DNA of 64,000 nt from contig NZ_NTMR01000009.1 of NCBI RefSeq assembly GCF_002307495.1, positions 1 to 64,000 of the forward strand, read 5' to 3'. The DNA comes from Pseudomonas abyssi (GTDB taxonomy: Bacteria > Pseudomonadota > Gammaproteobacteria > Pseudomonadales > Pseudomonadaceae). This document shows positions 25,680 to 34,333 of this stretch, in pieces (within the stretch, counting starts at the first letter, position 1; the number at the start of each line of letters is the position of its first letter). The notes beneath the pieces were generated by a model that ran no database searches, was not told the DNA's origin, and worked only from the letters and a program-made list of their open reading frames with translations. The translations under genes and the position numbers were made by a program.

Positions 25680-25798
25680 GTGAACTCCCCTGTTCTATCA
25701 GTGCTCTCTGCCACACCTTAAAATAGCCCAAAAAAGATAATATTGAAAAATTAGCATTTATAGGCTAACGTCATTCAGAACCTTCCAGAGGCCTGCCC

Positions 25799-26416
25799 AT
25801 GACCATCGCTGCCGTCCTGACCGGCGACCTGATTGACTCCCAAGGCGTCGAGAATACGCAGGATTACGTCAACCAGCTACGTGCCACGTTGAGCAAACTG
25901 CTGCCATTGTGCGCCTTCAGTCACGAGCTGTACCGTGGTGACAGCTTTCAACTGACGCTGGAGTCCTCAGCTGACGCCGTTCGCTGCGCCGTGATGCTGC
26001 GCGCAGCGCTGATTGCAGCCAGCCCTGAACACGAGCGTTACGACGCCCGCATCGCTATCGGCATTGGGCACGCGCCTGAGAGTAACCACTATGGCGAAGC
26101 GTTCGTGCTCTCTGGTCAGGGGCTCGACGGTATGAAAAAAGAAACTCTTGCCCTCTTCACCCACTCCGCCAGCCTGCTGGACCACCTCGAGTTACCCATC
26201 GCCTTTGCCGCTCGCATCATCGAGAACTGGACCCGAGTCGAAGCCGAGACCTGGTGGTTGCACGCCACCATGAACACTAGTCAAAAGGCGCTTGCTGAAC
26301 ATCTGGGCAAGTCTCAAGTCACCGTACACAAGGCACTGCAGCGTGCCGAAGCCCCACTGATTGACCGCTTTCTGGCCCGCAGCCACGAATGGATTACGGA
26401 GCTGGCCGGTGACTGA
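25799..26416 (+). CDS. SatD-like protein
   Basis: 205 residues. The N-terminus VLTGDLIDSQ, the central ELYRGDSFQLTL and IAIGIG segments resemble SatD/nucleotide-cyclase-fold proteins. A C-terminal helix-turn-helix follows (QKALAEHLGKSQVTVHKALQRAE). Similar proteins are encoded next to DUF3307 membrane proteins in many bacteria, as here. The original SatD is implicated in streptococcal acid tolerance, but its chemistry is unknown. It overlaps the next gene by eight bases. The 5' leader (25680-25798) is AT-rich, a likely promoter. Confidence 0.8.
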   Translation: MTIAAVLTGDLIDSQGVENTQDYVNQLRATLSKLLPLCAFSHELYRGDSFQLTLESSADAVRCAVMLRAALIAASPEHERYDARIAIGIGHAPESNHYGEAFVLSGQGLDGMKKETLALFTHSASLLDHLELPIAFAARIIENWTRVEAETWWLHATMNTSQKALAEHLGKSQVTVHKALQRAEAPLIDRFLARSHEWITELAGD

Positions 26417-27137
26417 TCTCATGCTATTGCCATTGATGCTGCTCCTGCACATGCTCAGCAGCCTGTGGGCCAACGCCCGGCCGCTGCCCGAGCAAGCCGA
26501 CCGGTTGCAGCAACGCGCCTGGCTAACTCTCAAGGCCTTGCCATTGGCCGCCGCCATCAGTGCCTTGCTGCTGTCGCAGGGGCTGGTCAGCGGCCTCATG
26601 GGCTTCATCGTGATACTGCTCAGCCAATTGATTCTGGAACACCAGCGCCTGACCCGGCCGCAAACCTTCACCGCCAGCTTTGTGCTCGGCCAACTCATCC
26701 CCGTCGCTATCGTGGTCCTGCTCTGGAGCGGCGCCACCGACAACTGGAGTCAGTTGGCAGCCGCTTTTGAGCAGTTGCTGCAACCGCAGATGCTGACCGT
26801 GCTGGTGGGCGCACTTTTCCTGCTGCATCCGACTTCGTCACTGATTGCCCTGATCCTGACGCCCTGGCTGAATCACGTGGACCTGCAGGATGAGCAATCG
26901 TTGAAGAAAGCTGGCCGTCTGATCGGCTTTCTTGAACGGCTGCTGGCCTTTGCCTTTGTGGTTATGGGCCAATGGTCGGCCATCGGTTTTCTGCTCGCAG
27001 CCAAGAGCATCATGCGCTTCAACGACACCCGACAGGCCAAGCGGCCGGTGTCAGAGTATGTCCTACTCGGGACACTGCTCAGCTTCGGCACCAGCGTGGC
27101 GACCGGACTGGCCGTCCGCACGCTACTCGGCGGTTAG
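26409..27137 (+). CDS. DUF3307-like polytopic membrane protein
   Basis: 242 residues with about seven hydrophobic segments. The GTG at 26409 is chosen because a GGAG Shine-Dalgarno (26398-26401) lies seven bases upstream; an ATG at 26421 lacks one. It begins inside the end of the SatD-like gene, indicating translational coupling. The sequence (LGQLIPVAIVVLLWSG, GRLIGFLERLLAFAFVVMGQWSAIGFLLAAKSIMRF) matches the C-terminal part of DUF3307 proteins. A function linked to the SatD-like protein is inferred from the conserved pairing. Confidence 0.8.
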   Translation: MTDLMLLPLMLLLHMLSSLWANARPLPEQADRLQQRAWLTLKALPLAAAISALLLSQGLVSGLMGFIVILLSQLILEHQRLTRPQTFTASFVLGQLIPVAIVVLLWSGATDNWSQLAAAFEQLLQPQMLTVLVGALFLLHPTSSLIALILTPWLNHVDLQDEQSLKKAGRLIGFLERLLAFAFVVMGQWSAIGFLLAAKSIMRFNDTRQAKRPVSEYVLLGTLLSFGTSVATGLAVRTLLGG

Positions 27138-27245
27138 CCGCGACACACTAATCTGGCAAAAATAGCCTCACGAAGGTAAAGTCATCAGCCCTTCGCGGCG
27201 CTCTGCCACCGAGCGTTGCCCCTCCCCAGCTCATCAGGAGAGTCC

Positions 27246-27824
27246 ATGCGTCTGTGTGTTTTCTGTGGTTCCTCCCCCGGCAACCAACCCGAATATCTTG
27301 CCGCCGCTCAGCAGCTCGGCACCGCGCTGGCCAAGGCCGGCATTGGCCTGGTGTACGGCGGTGCCCAGGTTGGTCTGATGGGTGCAGTCGCTGATGCGGC
27401 GCTGGCCGCCGGTGGCGAAGTGATTGGGGTGATCCCGCGCCATCTGGTCGAGCGCGAATTGGCCCACGAAGGCCTGACCACCCTGCACGAAGTCGGCTCC
27501 ATGCACGAACGCAAAGCCATGATGGCCGACCTGTCTGACGGCTTTATCGCACTGCCCGGCGGCGTCGGCACCTTTGAGGAACTGTTCGAAGTCTGGACCT
27601 GGGGCCAACTGGGCCACCACCAAAAGCCCTGCGCCCTGTTCAATGCCTCCGGCTACTACGACAAGCTGATCGAGTTCCTCAACCACGCAGTAAACGAAGG
27701 CTTCATGCGCCAGCCCTACCGCGACATGCTGATCGTCGACAACGCAGCAGAGCCCCTGCTCGCGAAGGTCCGCGACTACACACCGCCCAGTGTCGCCAAG
27801 TGGGTGAAGACCGGGCAGCGCTGA
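27246..27824 (+). CDS. LOG-family nucleoside monophosphate phosphoribohydrolase
   Basis: 192 residues. Contains the family motif PGGVGTFEE (104-112) and the MHERK segment (86-90) that form the nucleotide site of LOG proteins. The start is SGEAMLD-style (RLCVFCGSSPGN). The enzyme releases the base from AMP or cytokinin ribotides. In bacteria it is thought to act in nucleotide salvage or stress. ATG at 27246 has an AGGAG Shine-Dalgarno; the frame extends 30 bases further upstream without a better start. Confidence 0.92.
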   Translation: MRLCVFCGSSPGNQPEYLAAAQQLGTALAKAGIGLVYGGAQVGLMGAVADAALAAGGEVIGVIPRHLVERELAHEGLTTLHEVGSMHERKAMMADLSDGFIALPGGVGTFEELFEVWTWGQLGHHQKPCALFNASGYYDKLIEFLNHAVNEGFMRQPYRDMLIVDNAAEPLLAKVRDYTPPSVAKWVKTGQR

Positions 27825-27933
27825 CCCGCACACGGCTGTCGGCAGCCCGCCGACAGCCGTGCACAAATCTTCCAGACACCCACAAACACTGGGTTATGCT
27901 GCACTGATACTCGTCATCCCCTAGGCGTGCGCC

Positions 27934-28776
27934 ATGAAACCCAGCAACTGGATCGATCTCAAGCAGGATGCCGACACCGGCATTGAGACGATTCGTGCCC
28001 ATTTTGAGGGCCACGCCTACGATCCGCACTGGCACGACAGCTATCTGGTCGGTTTTACCGAGCAGGGCCTGCAGCGCTTTCATTGCGGACGGCAGCGCTA
28101 TGACAGCGTGCCGGGCAAGGTCATTCTGATTGAGCCGGGTGAAGTGCATGACGGTGAGGCGCCGACAGAGGATGGTTTCACCTATTCCATGCTGTATCTG
28201 GACCCGCTGTGGATGGAGCGCGAGATGCGCGGGCTGTTTGCCGACGCGCCCGAGGATTGCGTCCCCGGAATGAGCATGACGGTGACGCAGTCACCCGAGC
28301 TGATCTTCGCCATCGCCAGCACCTTTCAGACCCTGCATCAGCAGGAACTGCGCATTGTCAGGCAGACGGCCTTGGACTATCTGCTCAGCAACCTGTCGGC
28401 ACATACCCAGTGGCGCCGCCGTACCGAGGCCAACCCGCGCATGCCGCAGGTGGCGTTGCGAGCCCGCGACTACCTGCACGCTCATGCGCATGAAGACCTT
28501 GGCCTGAACGAGCTGGCGGCCGTGACCGGTGTTGACCGCTTTCGCCTGAACCGCGCGTTCAAGGCGGCTTTCGGCATGGCGCCGCACGCCTATCTGGTAC
28601 AGCTGCGTCTCGCCCAGGCCCGCCGCCAGCTGGCCGCAGGTCAGGCCCCGGCCGAGGTGGCCGCCAGTCTGGGATTTGCCGATCAGAGCCATCTGGGACG
28701 CTGGTTCAAGCGTGCCTACGGCGTCACCCCCGCGCACTACCAGCAACGCTGCTCAGGCCTTCCAGACCGACGCTGA
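27934..28776 (+). CDS. AraC-family transcriptional regulator
   Basis: 280 residues. An N-terminal cupin (AraC_binding) domain (about 15-160: DPHWHDSYLVGFTEQGLQRFHCG, VILIEPGEVHDGEAP) precedes two helix-turn-helix motifs of HTH_18 type (about 178-272: LGLNELAAVTGVDRFRLNRAFKAAFG, PAEVAASLGFADQSHLGRWFKRAYG). It is followed by a LysE-type exporter 46 bases downstream, the common regulator-exporter pairing for amino-acid efflux. The effector is probably the exported compound. Confidence 0.92.
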   Translation: MKPSNWIDLKQDADTGIETIRAHFEGHAYDPHWHDSYLVGFTEQGLQRFHCGRQRYDSVPGKVILIEPGEVHDGEAPTEDGFTYSMLYLDPLWMEREMRGLFADAPEDCVPGMSMTVTQSPELIFAIASTFQTLHQQELRIVRQTALDYLLSNLSAHTQWRRRTEANPRMPQVALRARDYLHAHAHEDLGLNELAAVTGVDRFRLNRAFKAAFGMAPHAYLVQLRLAQARRQLAAGQAPAEVAASLGFADQSHLGRWFKRAYGVTPAHYQQRCSGLPDRR

Positions 28777-28822
28777 GACACGCGGCAGACTGGCTCTCGA
28801 ATCCATTTTCGGGAGAACTGTC

Positions 28823-29410
28823 TTGACCGCCCTGCTGCCCTTTCTTGTCTTTGCCTTTGTTGCCTCCATCACCCCCGGCCCGACCAACCTGTTGGCCATG
28901 AGCAGCAGCGCCCGCTTTGGCCTGCGCGCCAGTCTGCCTATCGTGCTGGGCGGCTGCGCGGCTTCCGCCGCCCTGGTGCTGGCGGTGGGGCTAGGCGCCG
29001 GTGCAGCGCTGCTGACGCACCCCGAGATGGCGACAGTATTCGGCTGGGCGGGCGCGCTCTGGCTGAGCTGGCTCGGTTGGAAGATAGCCACCGGGGATGT
29101 GCAGCTGAACACCGACAGCAGCACCGACAAACCGCTGGGCGCTGCGGCGGCCGCCTTGATGCAGCTGATCAACCCCAAGCCGTGGACCGTGGCGCTCGCG
29201 GTTGTTGGTGTCTTCATGAGCACCTCAGGCGCGCCGGCCTGGATGCTCGCGCTGCTGTTTCTGCTGATCGCCATTCCCTGCATGCTGCTGTGGGCGTGGC
29301 TGGGCCTGAAAGCGCGCCATTGGCTGCATTCTAGGGTGGCACTGCGACGCTTCAATCAGCTGATGGGGGTGCTGCTGGCGGGCTCTGGCTGGCTTGGCCT
29401 GCTCGGCTAA
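28823..29410 (+). CDS. LysE-family amino-acid exporter
   Basis: 195 residues with six membrane segments. The family start TALLPFLVFAFVASITPGPTNLL and the GFLRGFRAGLP-like FGLRASLPIVLGG segment are clear. TTG at 28823 is chosen because a GGGAGA Shine-Dalgarno lies seven bases upstream and the protein then begins exactly at the family N-terminus; no ATG or GTG fits. Exports amino acids or analogues across the inner membrane. Probably controlled by the preceding AraC regulator. Confidence 0.88.
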   Translation: MTALLPFLVFAFVASITPGPTNLLAMSSSARFGLRASLPIVLGGCAASAALVLAVGLGAGAALLTHPEMATVFGWAGALWLSWLGWKIATGDVQLNTDSSTDKPLGAAAAALMQLINPKPWTVALAVVGVFMSTSGAPAWMLALLFLLIAIPCMLLWAWLGLKARHWLHSRVALRRFNQLMGVLLAGSGWLGLLG

Positions 29411-29669
29411 GTTCAGTCAGACGCTGATAGCCTGACTGGCTCAGCAGCACCAGATTGACGGTGGTGGCGTAGATCTGGCCGCTCACCTTGAGACTGTCGA
29501 TCAGCGCCTTGTGCGCGTCGGCCGCCAGATAGAAGAAGTCCTTCCCCTCCTCCAGCTGCGCCTCGCAGCGACGGAACACCCGAAACGCCGTGCCTTTGGG
29601 GGCGTGATTGAGTTCGTCGAGCTGACGCAGGCTCAGCGTATCGGTGTCGGCATAGTGGATGGGCTGCAT
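29352..29669 (-). CDS. Small ORF6N/antirepressor-like protein
   Basis: 105 residues from the ATG at 29669 (MQPIHYADTDTLSLRQLDEL); a start at 29717 would add 16 residues, neither with a good Shine-Dalgarno. The segment DTLSLRQLDELNHAPKGTAFRVFRRCEAQLEEGKDFFYL resembles the N-terminal ORF6N domain of phage antirepressors. The last 20 residues are read antisense to the end of the exporter gene, so the tail is unusual. No other phage genes are near. Family assignment is tentative. Confidence 0.6.
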   Translation of the reverse strand: MQPIHYADTDTLSLRQLDELNHAPKGTAFRVFRRCEAQLEEGKDFFYLAADAHKALIDSLKVSGQIYATTVNLVLLSQSGYQRLTELSRAGQASQSPPAAPPSAD

Positions 29670-30008
29670 GTCTGTCGTGTTCAAGGTCAAAGTGGGTGGC
29701 GGCAAAAACATCATCAAGCACGCTACTCAGACGGCATGCTGGCGAGGGGCGTCACGGAGCGGACGACTTGCCAGATACCGCACGGCGAGACCACATTGTG
29801 CCAAAGTCGGCGATCAGCGGTAAGTGCCCTCTGGGTCTGCCGCGCGTTCGCGGCGATGCGGACGTTGCACTGCAAGGACTGAATCATGGCGCTGCCCCGG
29901 TCCTGCGTCACAGTAGACGCGAGCACACCGGGCAACCGGAGCACAGAAGGGCTTATGGCGCTCCCGGCAAGCCGTTATACTCGCCGCCCCCACCTTGGAG
30001 AGAACGTC
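29670..30008. other. Gene-free stretch
   Basis: I see no convincing gene, repeat or terminator here. Short frames on either strand have no Shine-Dalgarno, no family resemblance and host-atypical composition. The stretch presumably holds the promoters of the two divergently oriented small genes. Confidence 0.5.
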
Positions 30009-30221
30009 ATGAGCAAGCAAGACGATCAGTGCCTGAACGATGCGAGCACCGACCAACCGGTTGCGCCGTCAGCGACCGGGCTCGGCGCCCTCTTTGCGGC
30101 CGCCGGCAAACAGGCCGGCAAAACCAACTCGCCCAGACAGGGCAAGGCGGGCTTCGACCCGCACACCAAGCGCGTACATATGCCGCCGCGTGGCACGCGC
30201 CGCTCGATGGGTAAACGCTGA
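30009..30221 (+). CDS. Small basic conserved hypothetical protein
   Basis: 70 residues, strongly basic at the C-terminus (FDPHTKRVHMPPRGTRRSMGKR) with a low-complexity middle (GALFAAAGKQAGKTNSPRQ). The ATG at 30009 has a GGAG Shine-Dalgarno. Similar small proteins occur in pseudomonads; the basic tail suggests nucleic acid contact. No function known. It converges with kinB. Confidence 0.65.
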   Translation: MSKQDDQCLNDASTDQPVAPSATGLGALFAAAGKQAGKTNSPRQGKAGFDPHTKRVHMPPRGTRRSMGKR

Positions 30222-30241
30222 TTGATCAGCGCCTGCCGCCG

Positions 30242-32017
30242 CTACAACGGCAGAGCAAAATGGAAGCTGGCGCCCTCGCCAGGCCGTGACGTCACACCAA
30301 TGTGGCCACCGTGCAGCTGCACGACCTCCTTGCATAGTGCCAACCCGAGGCCTGCCCCGCCCTTCTTGCCGCCGCCCTGAACAAAGGGCTCGAACACCCG
30401 GATCTGCTGACTGTAGGGAATACCCTCACCGGTGTCGGTGACGGCAAATACCACGCGTTTGCCATTACGCTGCACCGACACGGTAATGCTGCCGCCCACA
30501 TCGCTGTGCCGCAACGCGTTGCCGACCAGGTTGTCCAGCACTCGCTCCAGCTGCAGCCGGTCCAGCCGCGCAACGGCCAGGTCGTCATCTATCTCTTCGT
30601 GCATGCTTATGCCCTGCTGCTGGGCCTGGGCCTCAAAGCGCGATACCACCGCTCGCACCAGTTCGCGCGGGTCGCATGGCTCCAGCTCCAGCTTCTGCAG
30701 GCCATTCTGATAGCGCGAGAAATTGAGCAGGTCGTTGATCAGGTCCACCAGCCGGCGCATTTCCTCATCGACAGTGTCGAACAGGTCTTGCTCGCGACTG
30801 CCCGGCGTGAACTCCAGCCGTTCCTGCAACAGGGCAAAGGCCATGTGCATGCCGGTCACCGGCGTACGCAGCTCGTGGGAGGCGCGTAGCACAAACTCAC
30901 GACGCACCCGTTCGAAAGCACGCTGATCGGTCACATCACGCAGCACCATCACCGCGCCCTGCACCCAGCTGTCGTTGCGCACCACCGGGGTCAAACTGTA
31001 GTCGAGCAGGCGCGTCTCACCGGACACCTGCACCGCCAGGTCTTCCTGTTCGCTGCTGAAGGCATCACCGGCCAGTACTTCGCGCACCTGCTCATCCAGC
31101 TCAGGACGCCCCATGGCCTGCCCCAGTGATTGCCCCAGCTCGCGCGCATCCCAGTTGAGCTGGCGCCGGGCAACCGGGTTGAAGTGGTCCACCTCACCAT
31201 GCTGATCAAGAATCAGCAAGCCGTCGTCGATACTGTCGAGTACCGCTTGCAGGCGCCGCTGCTCTGACTGCAACGCTTCCAGGTCAGTGCTCTTGAACTG
31301 ACGCAGCGCCTCGGCCATGGCGCCAAAACGGCGACTGAGCGCCGCCACCTCGGTGACCGGTGACAGCGGCAGCATTACGTTGAAGTCACCTTGACCGATA
31401 CGGTCGGCAGCCTGCGCCAGGCTTTCAATGGGGCGGCCAAAGCGCTGGGCAATGCTGTGGGCCGTCAACAGGCCCAGCAGCAGCACTGCCAGACCAATCA
31501 GGCCCAGCAGTATGGCAATCAACCAGGCGCGCTGGTGGGCCGCGGTTTCCGCTACTTCAACGTATTCCAGATAGCGGTTCTGCACCTCATTGATCCGGTC
31601 ACGCATGGCCGCCACATTAATGCTAAGTGTGCTGTCGGAAAGCAGGTCACGGCGCAGGGAGGTGGGGCGCTGGAGCACCTGATCGTAGACCGAGTAAGCC
31701 CGGCTGATCTCGCTAATGGCTTGGCGGTCGGCGTCACTGCGCGCCTGCTCCCCGGCCACCGTCAACCACTCCTTGAATATCCGGTCTGACTCCTTGAGCG
31801 CGGCAGAATCAAAGTCTTCGGCCAACAGCATGGTGACCTGACGACCGATCTCCTGACGCATGCCCATGGTTGCCTTGAGGATGCCGATGTTGCTACTGAC
31901 ACTCAGACTCTGCGACTGCGTGAGGCTGAGCACGCCAACCATCCCCACCAGCAAGCCGACCAGGGCAACCGTCAGCAACGCACTGCTGCTGAGAAACAGC
32001 TGGCTGCGCAGCTTCAT
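30242..32017 (-). CDS. kinB: Sensor histidine kinase KinB
   Basis: 591 residues, close throughout to P. aeruginosa KinB. Two membrane helices (about 10-32 and 164-187) flank a periplasmic helical sensor. HAMP (about 187-245), PAS (about 250-365), HisKA with phospho-acceptor H381 (RASHELRTPV) and HATPase_c (GAGLGLALCKEVVQLHGG) follow. KinB phosphorylates and dephosphorylates AlgB, controlling alginate, virulence and biofilm genes. The ATG overlaps the algB stop by four bases (ATGA), so the two are translationally coupled. Confidence 0.95.
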   Translation of the reverse strand: MKLRSQLFLSSSALLTVALVGLLVGMVGVLSLTQSQSLSVSSNIGILKATMGMRQEIGRQVTMLLAEDFDSAALKESDRIFKEWLTVAGEQARSDADRQAISEISRAYSVYDQVLQRPTSLRRDLLSDSTLSINVAAMRDRINEVQNRYLEYVEVAETAAHQRAWLIAILLGLIGLAVLLLGLLTAHSIAQRFGRPIESLAQAADRIGQGDFNVMLPLSPVTEVAALSRRFGAMAEALRQFKSTDLEALQSEQRRLQAVLDSIDDGLLILDQHGEVDHFNPVARRQLNWDARELGQSLGQAMGRPELDEQVREVLAGDAFSSEQEDLAVQVSGETRLLDYSLTPVVRNDSWVQGAVMVLRDVTDQRAFERVRREFVLRASHELRTPVTGMHMAFALLQERLEFTPGSREQDLFDTVDEEMRRLVDLINDLLNFSRYQNGLQKLELEPCDPRELVRAVVSRFEAQAQQQGISMHEEIDDDLAVARLDRLQLERVLDNLVGNALRHSDVGGSITVSVQRNGKRVVFAVTDTGEGIPYSQQIRVFEPFVQGGGKKGGAGLGLALCKEVVQLHGGHIGVTSRPGEGASFHFALPL

Positions 32018-33360
32018 AGACCGAACTGCTTACGCTTGCGATACAAGGTAGAAGCATCAATCCCAAGGGTGCGCGCGGCCTGCTCCAGCGTCGGGCTGGA
32101 AGCCAGCACGGCTGCGATATGCGCCTTCTCCAGCTCGTCCAGGCTCAGGCTCGCGCCCACACGTGGTGCGGCGTTGTCTTCGGGTTCTGCGCCCAGGCCC
32201 AGGTGCGCTACATCCACCCGCTCTTCATTGCAGATGATGCTGGCACGTTCGATGACGTTGCGCAGTTCGCGGATGTTGCCGGGCCAGCCGTGGTTGAGTA
32301 GCGCATTCTGCGCGCCGTCGCTGAAACCACGCGCCGGACGGGCGTAGTCCTTGACGAAGCCGGCCAGAAAGCGGTCGGCCAGAGTGAGAATATCGTCGGT
32401 ACGCTCGCGCAGCGGAGGCAAGGTCAGGGTAATCACGTTGAGGCGATACAGCAGGTCTTCGCGAAAGCGCCCTTCCTTGGCCATCTCGGTCAGGTCAAGG
32501 TTGGTTGCCGCCAGAATGCGCACATCCGCGCGGCGGGTCACCGGATCACCGACGCGCTCGTACTCTTTGTCCTGAATAAAGCGCAGCAACTTGGGCTGCA
32601 GCGTGAGCGGAAAGTCACCAATCTCATCCAGAAACAGGGTGCCGCCGTCGGCCTGGCTGACACGCCCCAGGGTACTTTCGCTGGCACCGGTGAAGGCGCC
32701 CTTGGTGTGGCCAAATAGCTCGCTTTCCATCAACTCGGCATTGAGAGAAGGACAGTTGATGGTGACGCATTCCTTCTTGGCCCGCCGGCTCCAGCCGTGA
32801 ATCAGGCGGGCCAGCTCACCCTTGCCCGTCCCCGACTCACCTAAAATAAGGATGTTGGCATCGGTGCCGGCTACCTGACGCGCGGTTTCCAGTACCGCCA
32901 TCATCGCGGGGCTTTGCGAATCGCCGCTCACGCGGGTCTGCCGTACTTCCTCTTCCAGGGTTTCCAGTCGCGCGGCCATCTGCCGCGCTTCAAGCTGCTT
33001 GGCTGCGGACATGCGCAACTGATCAGGGCTGCAAGGCTTGACCAGATAATCGACAGCGCCGGCCTGCATGGCGTCGACCGCGGTATCCACCGCCGAATGA
33101 GCGGTTACCATCACCACGCGCATCCAAGGCGCAATCGCGCGCATGCGCGCCATCACATCCAGGCCATTTTCCTCGCCCAGACGCAGGTCCAGAAAGCACA
33201 GGTCAAACACCTGGCTGTGCAACACCGACTCGGCTTGCATACCGTTACTGGCGGTCGCTACCAGATACCCCTCGTCTTCGAGGCAGTAACGGAAGGTACG
33301 CAAAATCGCTGGCTCATCATCAACCAGCAATATCCGGCCATTGCTTTGAGTTGCATCCAT
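32014..33360 (-). CDS. algB: Sigma-54-type response regulator AlgB
   Basis: 448 residues. Receiver domain with D58 (FLDLRLGEENGLD), AAA+ domain with Walker A GESGTGKGE and an intact GAFTGA sigma-54-contact loop (KGAFTGASES), and a C-terminal Fis-type helix-turn-helix (EQAARTLGIDASTLYRKRKQFGL). It matches P. aeruginosa AlgB (449 residues) nearly end to end. ATG at 33360 matches that N-terminus; the frame is open 171 bases further upstream. It is transcribed divergently from the BON gene across a region with a sigma-54 promoter. Confidence 0.96.
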   Translation of the reverse strand: MDATQSNGRILLVDDEPAILRTFRYCLEDEGYLVATASNGMQAESVLHSQVFDLCFLDLRLGEENGLDVMARMRAIAPWMRVVMVTAHSAVDTAVDAMQAGAVDYLVKPCSPDQLRMSAAKQLEARQMAARLETLEEEVRQTRVSGDSQSPAMMAVLETARQVAGTDANILILGESGTGKGELARLIHGWSRRAKKECVTINCPSLNAELMESELFGHTKGAFTGASESTLGRVSQADGGTLFLDEIGDFPLTLQPKLLRFIQDKEYERVGDPVTRRADVRILAATNLDLTEMAKEGRFREDLLYRLNVITLTLPPLRERTDDILTLADRFLAGFVKDYARPARGFSDGAQNALLNHGWPGNIRELRNVIERASIICNEERVDVAHLGLGAEPEDNAAPRVGASLSLDELEKAHIAAVLASSPTLEQAARTLGIDASTLYRKRKQFGL

Positions 33361-33404
33361 AAGGGTTGTCTTCTCCGGGCGCTGATCCCACCGCAAGGCA
33401 GTCG

Positions 33405-33452
33405 TGCAAAATGCATGACCTACCGGGACGCATCTTGCAAACTGCATGCAAG
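33405..33452. promoter_or_regulatory. Candidate activator sites with TGCA repeats
   Basis: Two dyads built on TGCA lie 60-110 bases upstream of the sigma-54 promoter: TGCAAAATGCA (33405-33415) and CTTGCAAACTGCATGCAAG (33434-33452, arms CTTGCA/TGCAAG). The spacing is that expected for an enhancer-type site of an NtrC-family activator, and AlgB is the obvious candidate. Inference only; no AlgB consensus was available for comparison. Confidence 0.35.
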
Positions 33453-33512
33453 GCAATCTGCGAAAATTCTGTAAGCATTTGATTTTTATTGATTTAAAAA
33501 CACTAAAAAGCC

Positions 33513-33528
33513 TGGCACGACGCTTGCT
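33513..33528 (+). promoter_or_regulatory. Sigma-54 promoter of the BON gene
   Basis: TGGCACGACGCTTGCT matches the -24/-12 consensus TGGCAC-N5-TTGCW exactly. Transcription would start near 33539, about 65 bases before the BON-domain start codon. It points away from algB, which encodes a regulator with an intact GAFTGA loop. Confidence 0.85.
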
Positions 33529-33603
33529 CAAGTACTAATACAAACCAGAAAAAGGCGAGCCACAAGCAAACCTTTATACGGATATTGACTGGAGAAGACC
33601 GTC

Positions 33604-34014
33604 ATGCGCAGCGCCAAACCCATCGCACTGCTTAGCCTATCCACCGCCCTGCTGTGCTCACTGTCAATGAGCACGCAAGCACGCGAGCCGGCTCTTAGCA
33701 TGGAGCCGCACCAGGCCACGATAGTTCAATCTGCCGACGACAGCCGCATCGTCAGCACCCTGCAATCACGGTTGACCTGGCATGGTAACACGTCCGGCAT
33801 CGACATCCGTGTGGACAGCAACAAGGGGGTTGTACGGCTCAGTGGTGTGGTTCCCGAGCGCGGGGACAAGCGTGTTGCGGTCGCTACCGCCCTACACACG
33901 CCGGGCGTGGTCAGCGTGGATGCCAGTCAACTGCATATCGGACAGGCTCGGACAGTCAGCGAAGCACGCTGGCCAAGTCCGGCGCTGCAGACTGCCAACC
34001 GACTGCAGCTGTAA
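33604..34014 (+). CDS. BON-domain periplasmic protein
   Basis: 136 residues with a signal peptide (cleavage after STQA, about residue 26). A BON domain follows (about 45-112: SRIVSTLQSRLTWHGNTSGIDIRVDSNKGVVRLSGVVPERGDK...ALHTPGVVSVDAS), as in OsmY. BON proteins bind membranes or help in osmotic and envelope stress. A consensus sigma-54 promoter and TGCA dyads precede it, divergent from algB. Confidence 0.88.
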   Translation: MRSAKPIALLSLSTALLCSLSMSTQAREPALSMEPHQATIVQSADDSRIVSTLQSRLTWHGNTSGIDIRVDSNKGVVRLSGVVPERGDKRVAVATALHTPGVVSVDASQLHIGQARTVSEARWPSPALQTANRLQL

Positions 34015-34155
34015 TGCAAAAAGAAGGAAAGGAAAAAAATCATGTCTCTGGAGCCCAAACCTGCGATTTACTTTCATATAATGGAAGCCACTCGACCTGG
34101 AGCTTTTGATAACCAGTTAACTGAGCGTTTTACCGCCGCACCGAGGAGATCCCCC

Positions 34156-34326
34156 ATGTACAACTGGGCCATCGCCTTTATTGTCATGTCTCTTGCCGCC
34201 GCCGTATTTGCATTGGGAGGATTTGGCGCCCCCTACGATCAGCTGGGCGCTTTGCTTTGCCCCCTGTTTTTGGCCCTGTCTGTGGTGGCTGCCGTAATGG
34301 GCAAACGCACCCGTCATCGCCAGTAG
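34156..34326 (+). CDS. Small DUF1328-like membrane protein
   Basis: 56 residues with two hydrophobic segments (WAIAFIVMSLAAAVFALGGFG, LGALLCPLFLALSVVAAVMG) and a basic C-terminus. Resembles DUF1328/YtjA-type small membrane proteins. A GAGGAG Shine-Dalgarno precedes the ATG at 34156; the longer frame from 34042 lacks one. Likely coupled to the acetyltransferase gene that starts seven bases after its stop. Confidence 0.7.
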   Translation: MYNWAIAFIVMSLAAAVFALGGFGAPYDQLGALLCPLFLALSVVAAVMGKRTRHRQ

Positions 34327-34333
34327 CACCCCG

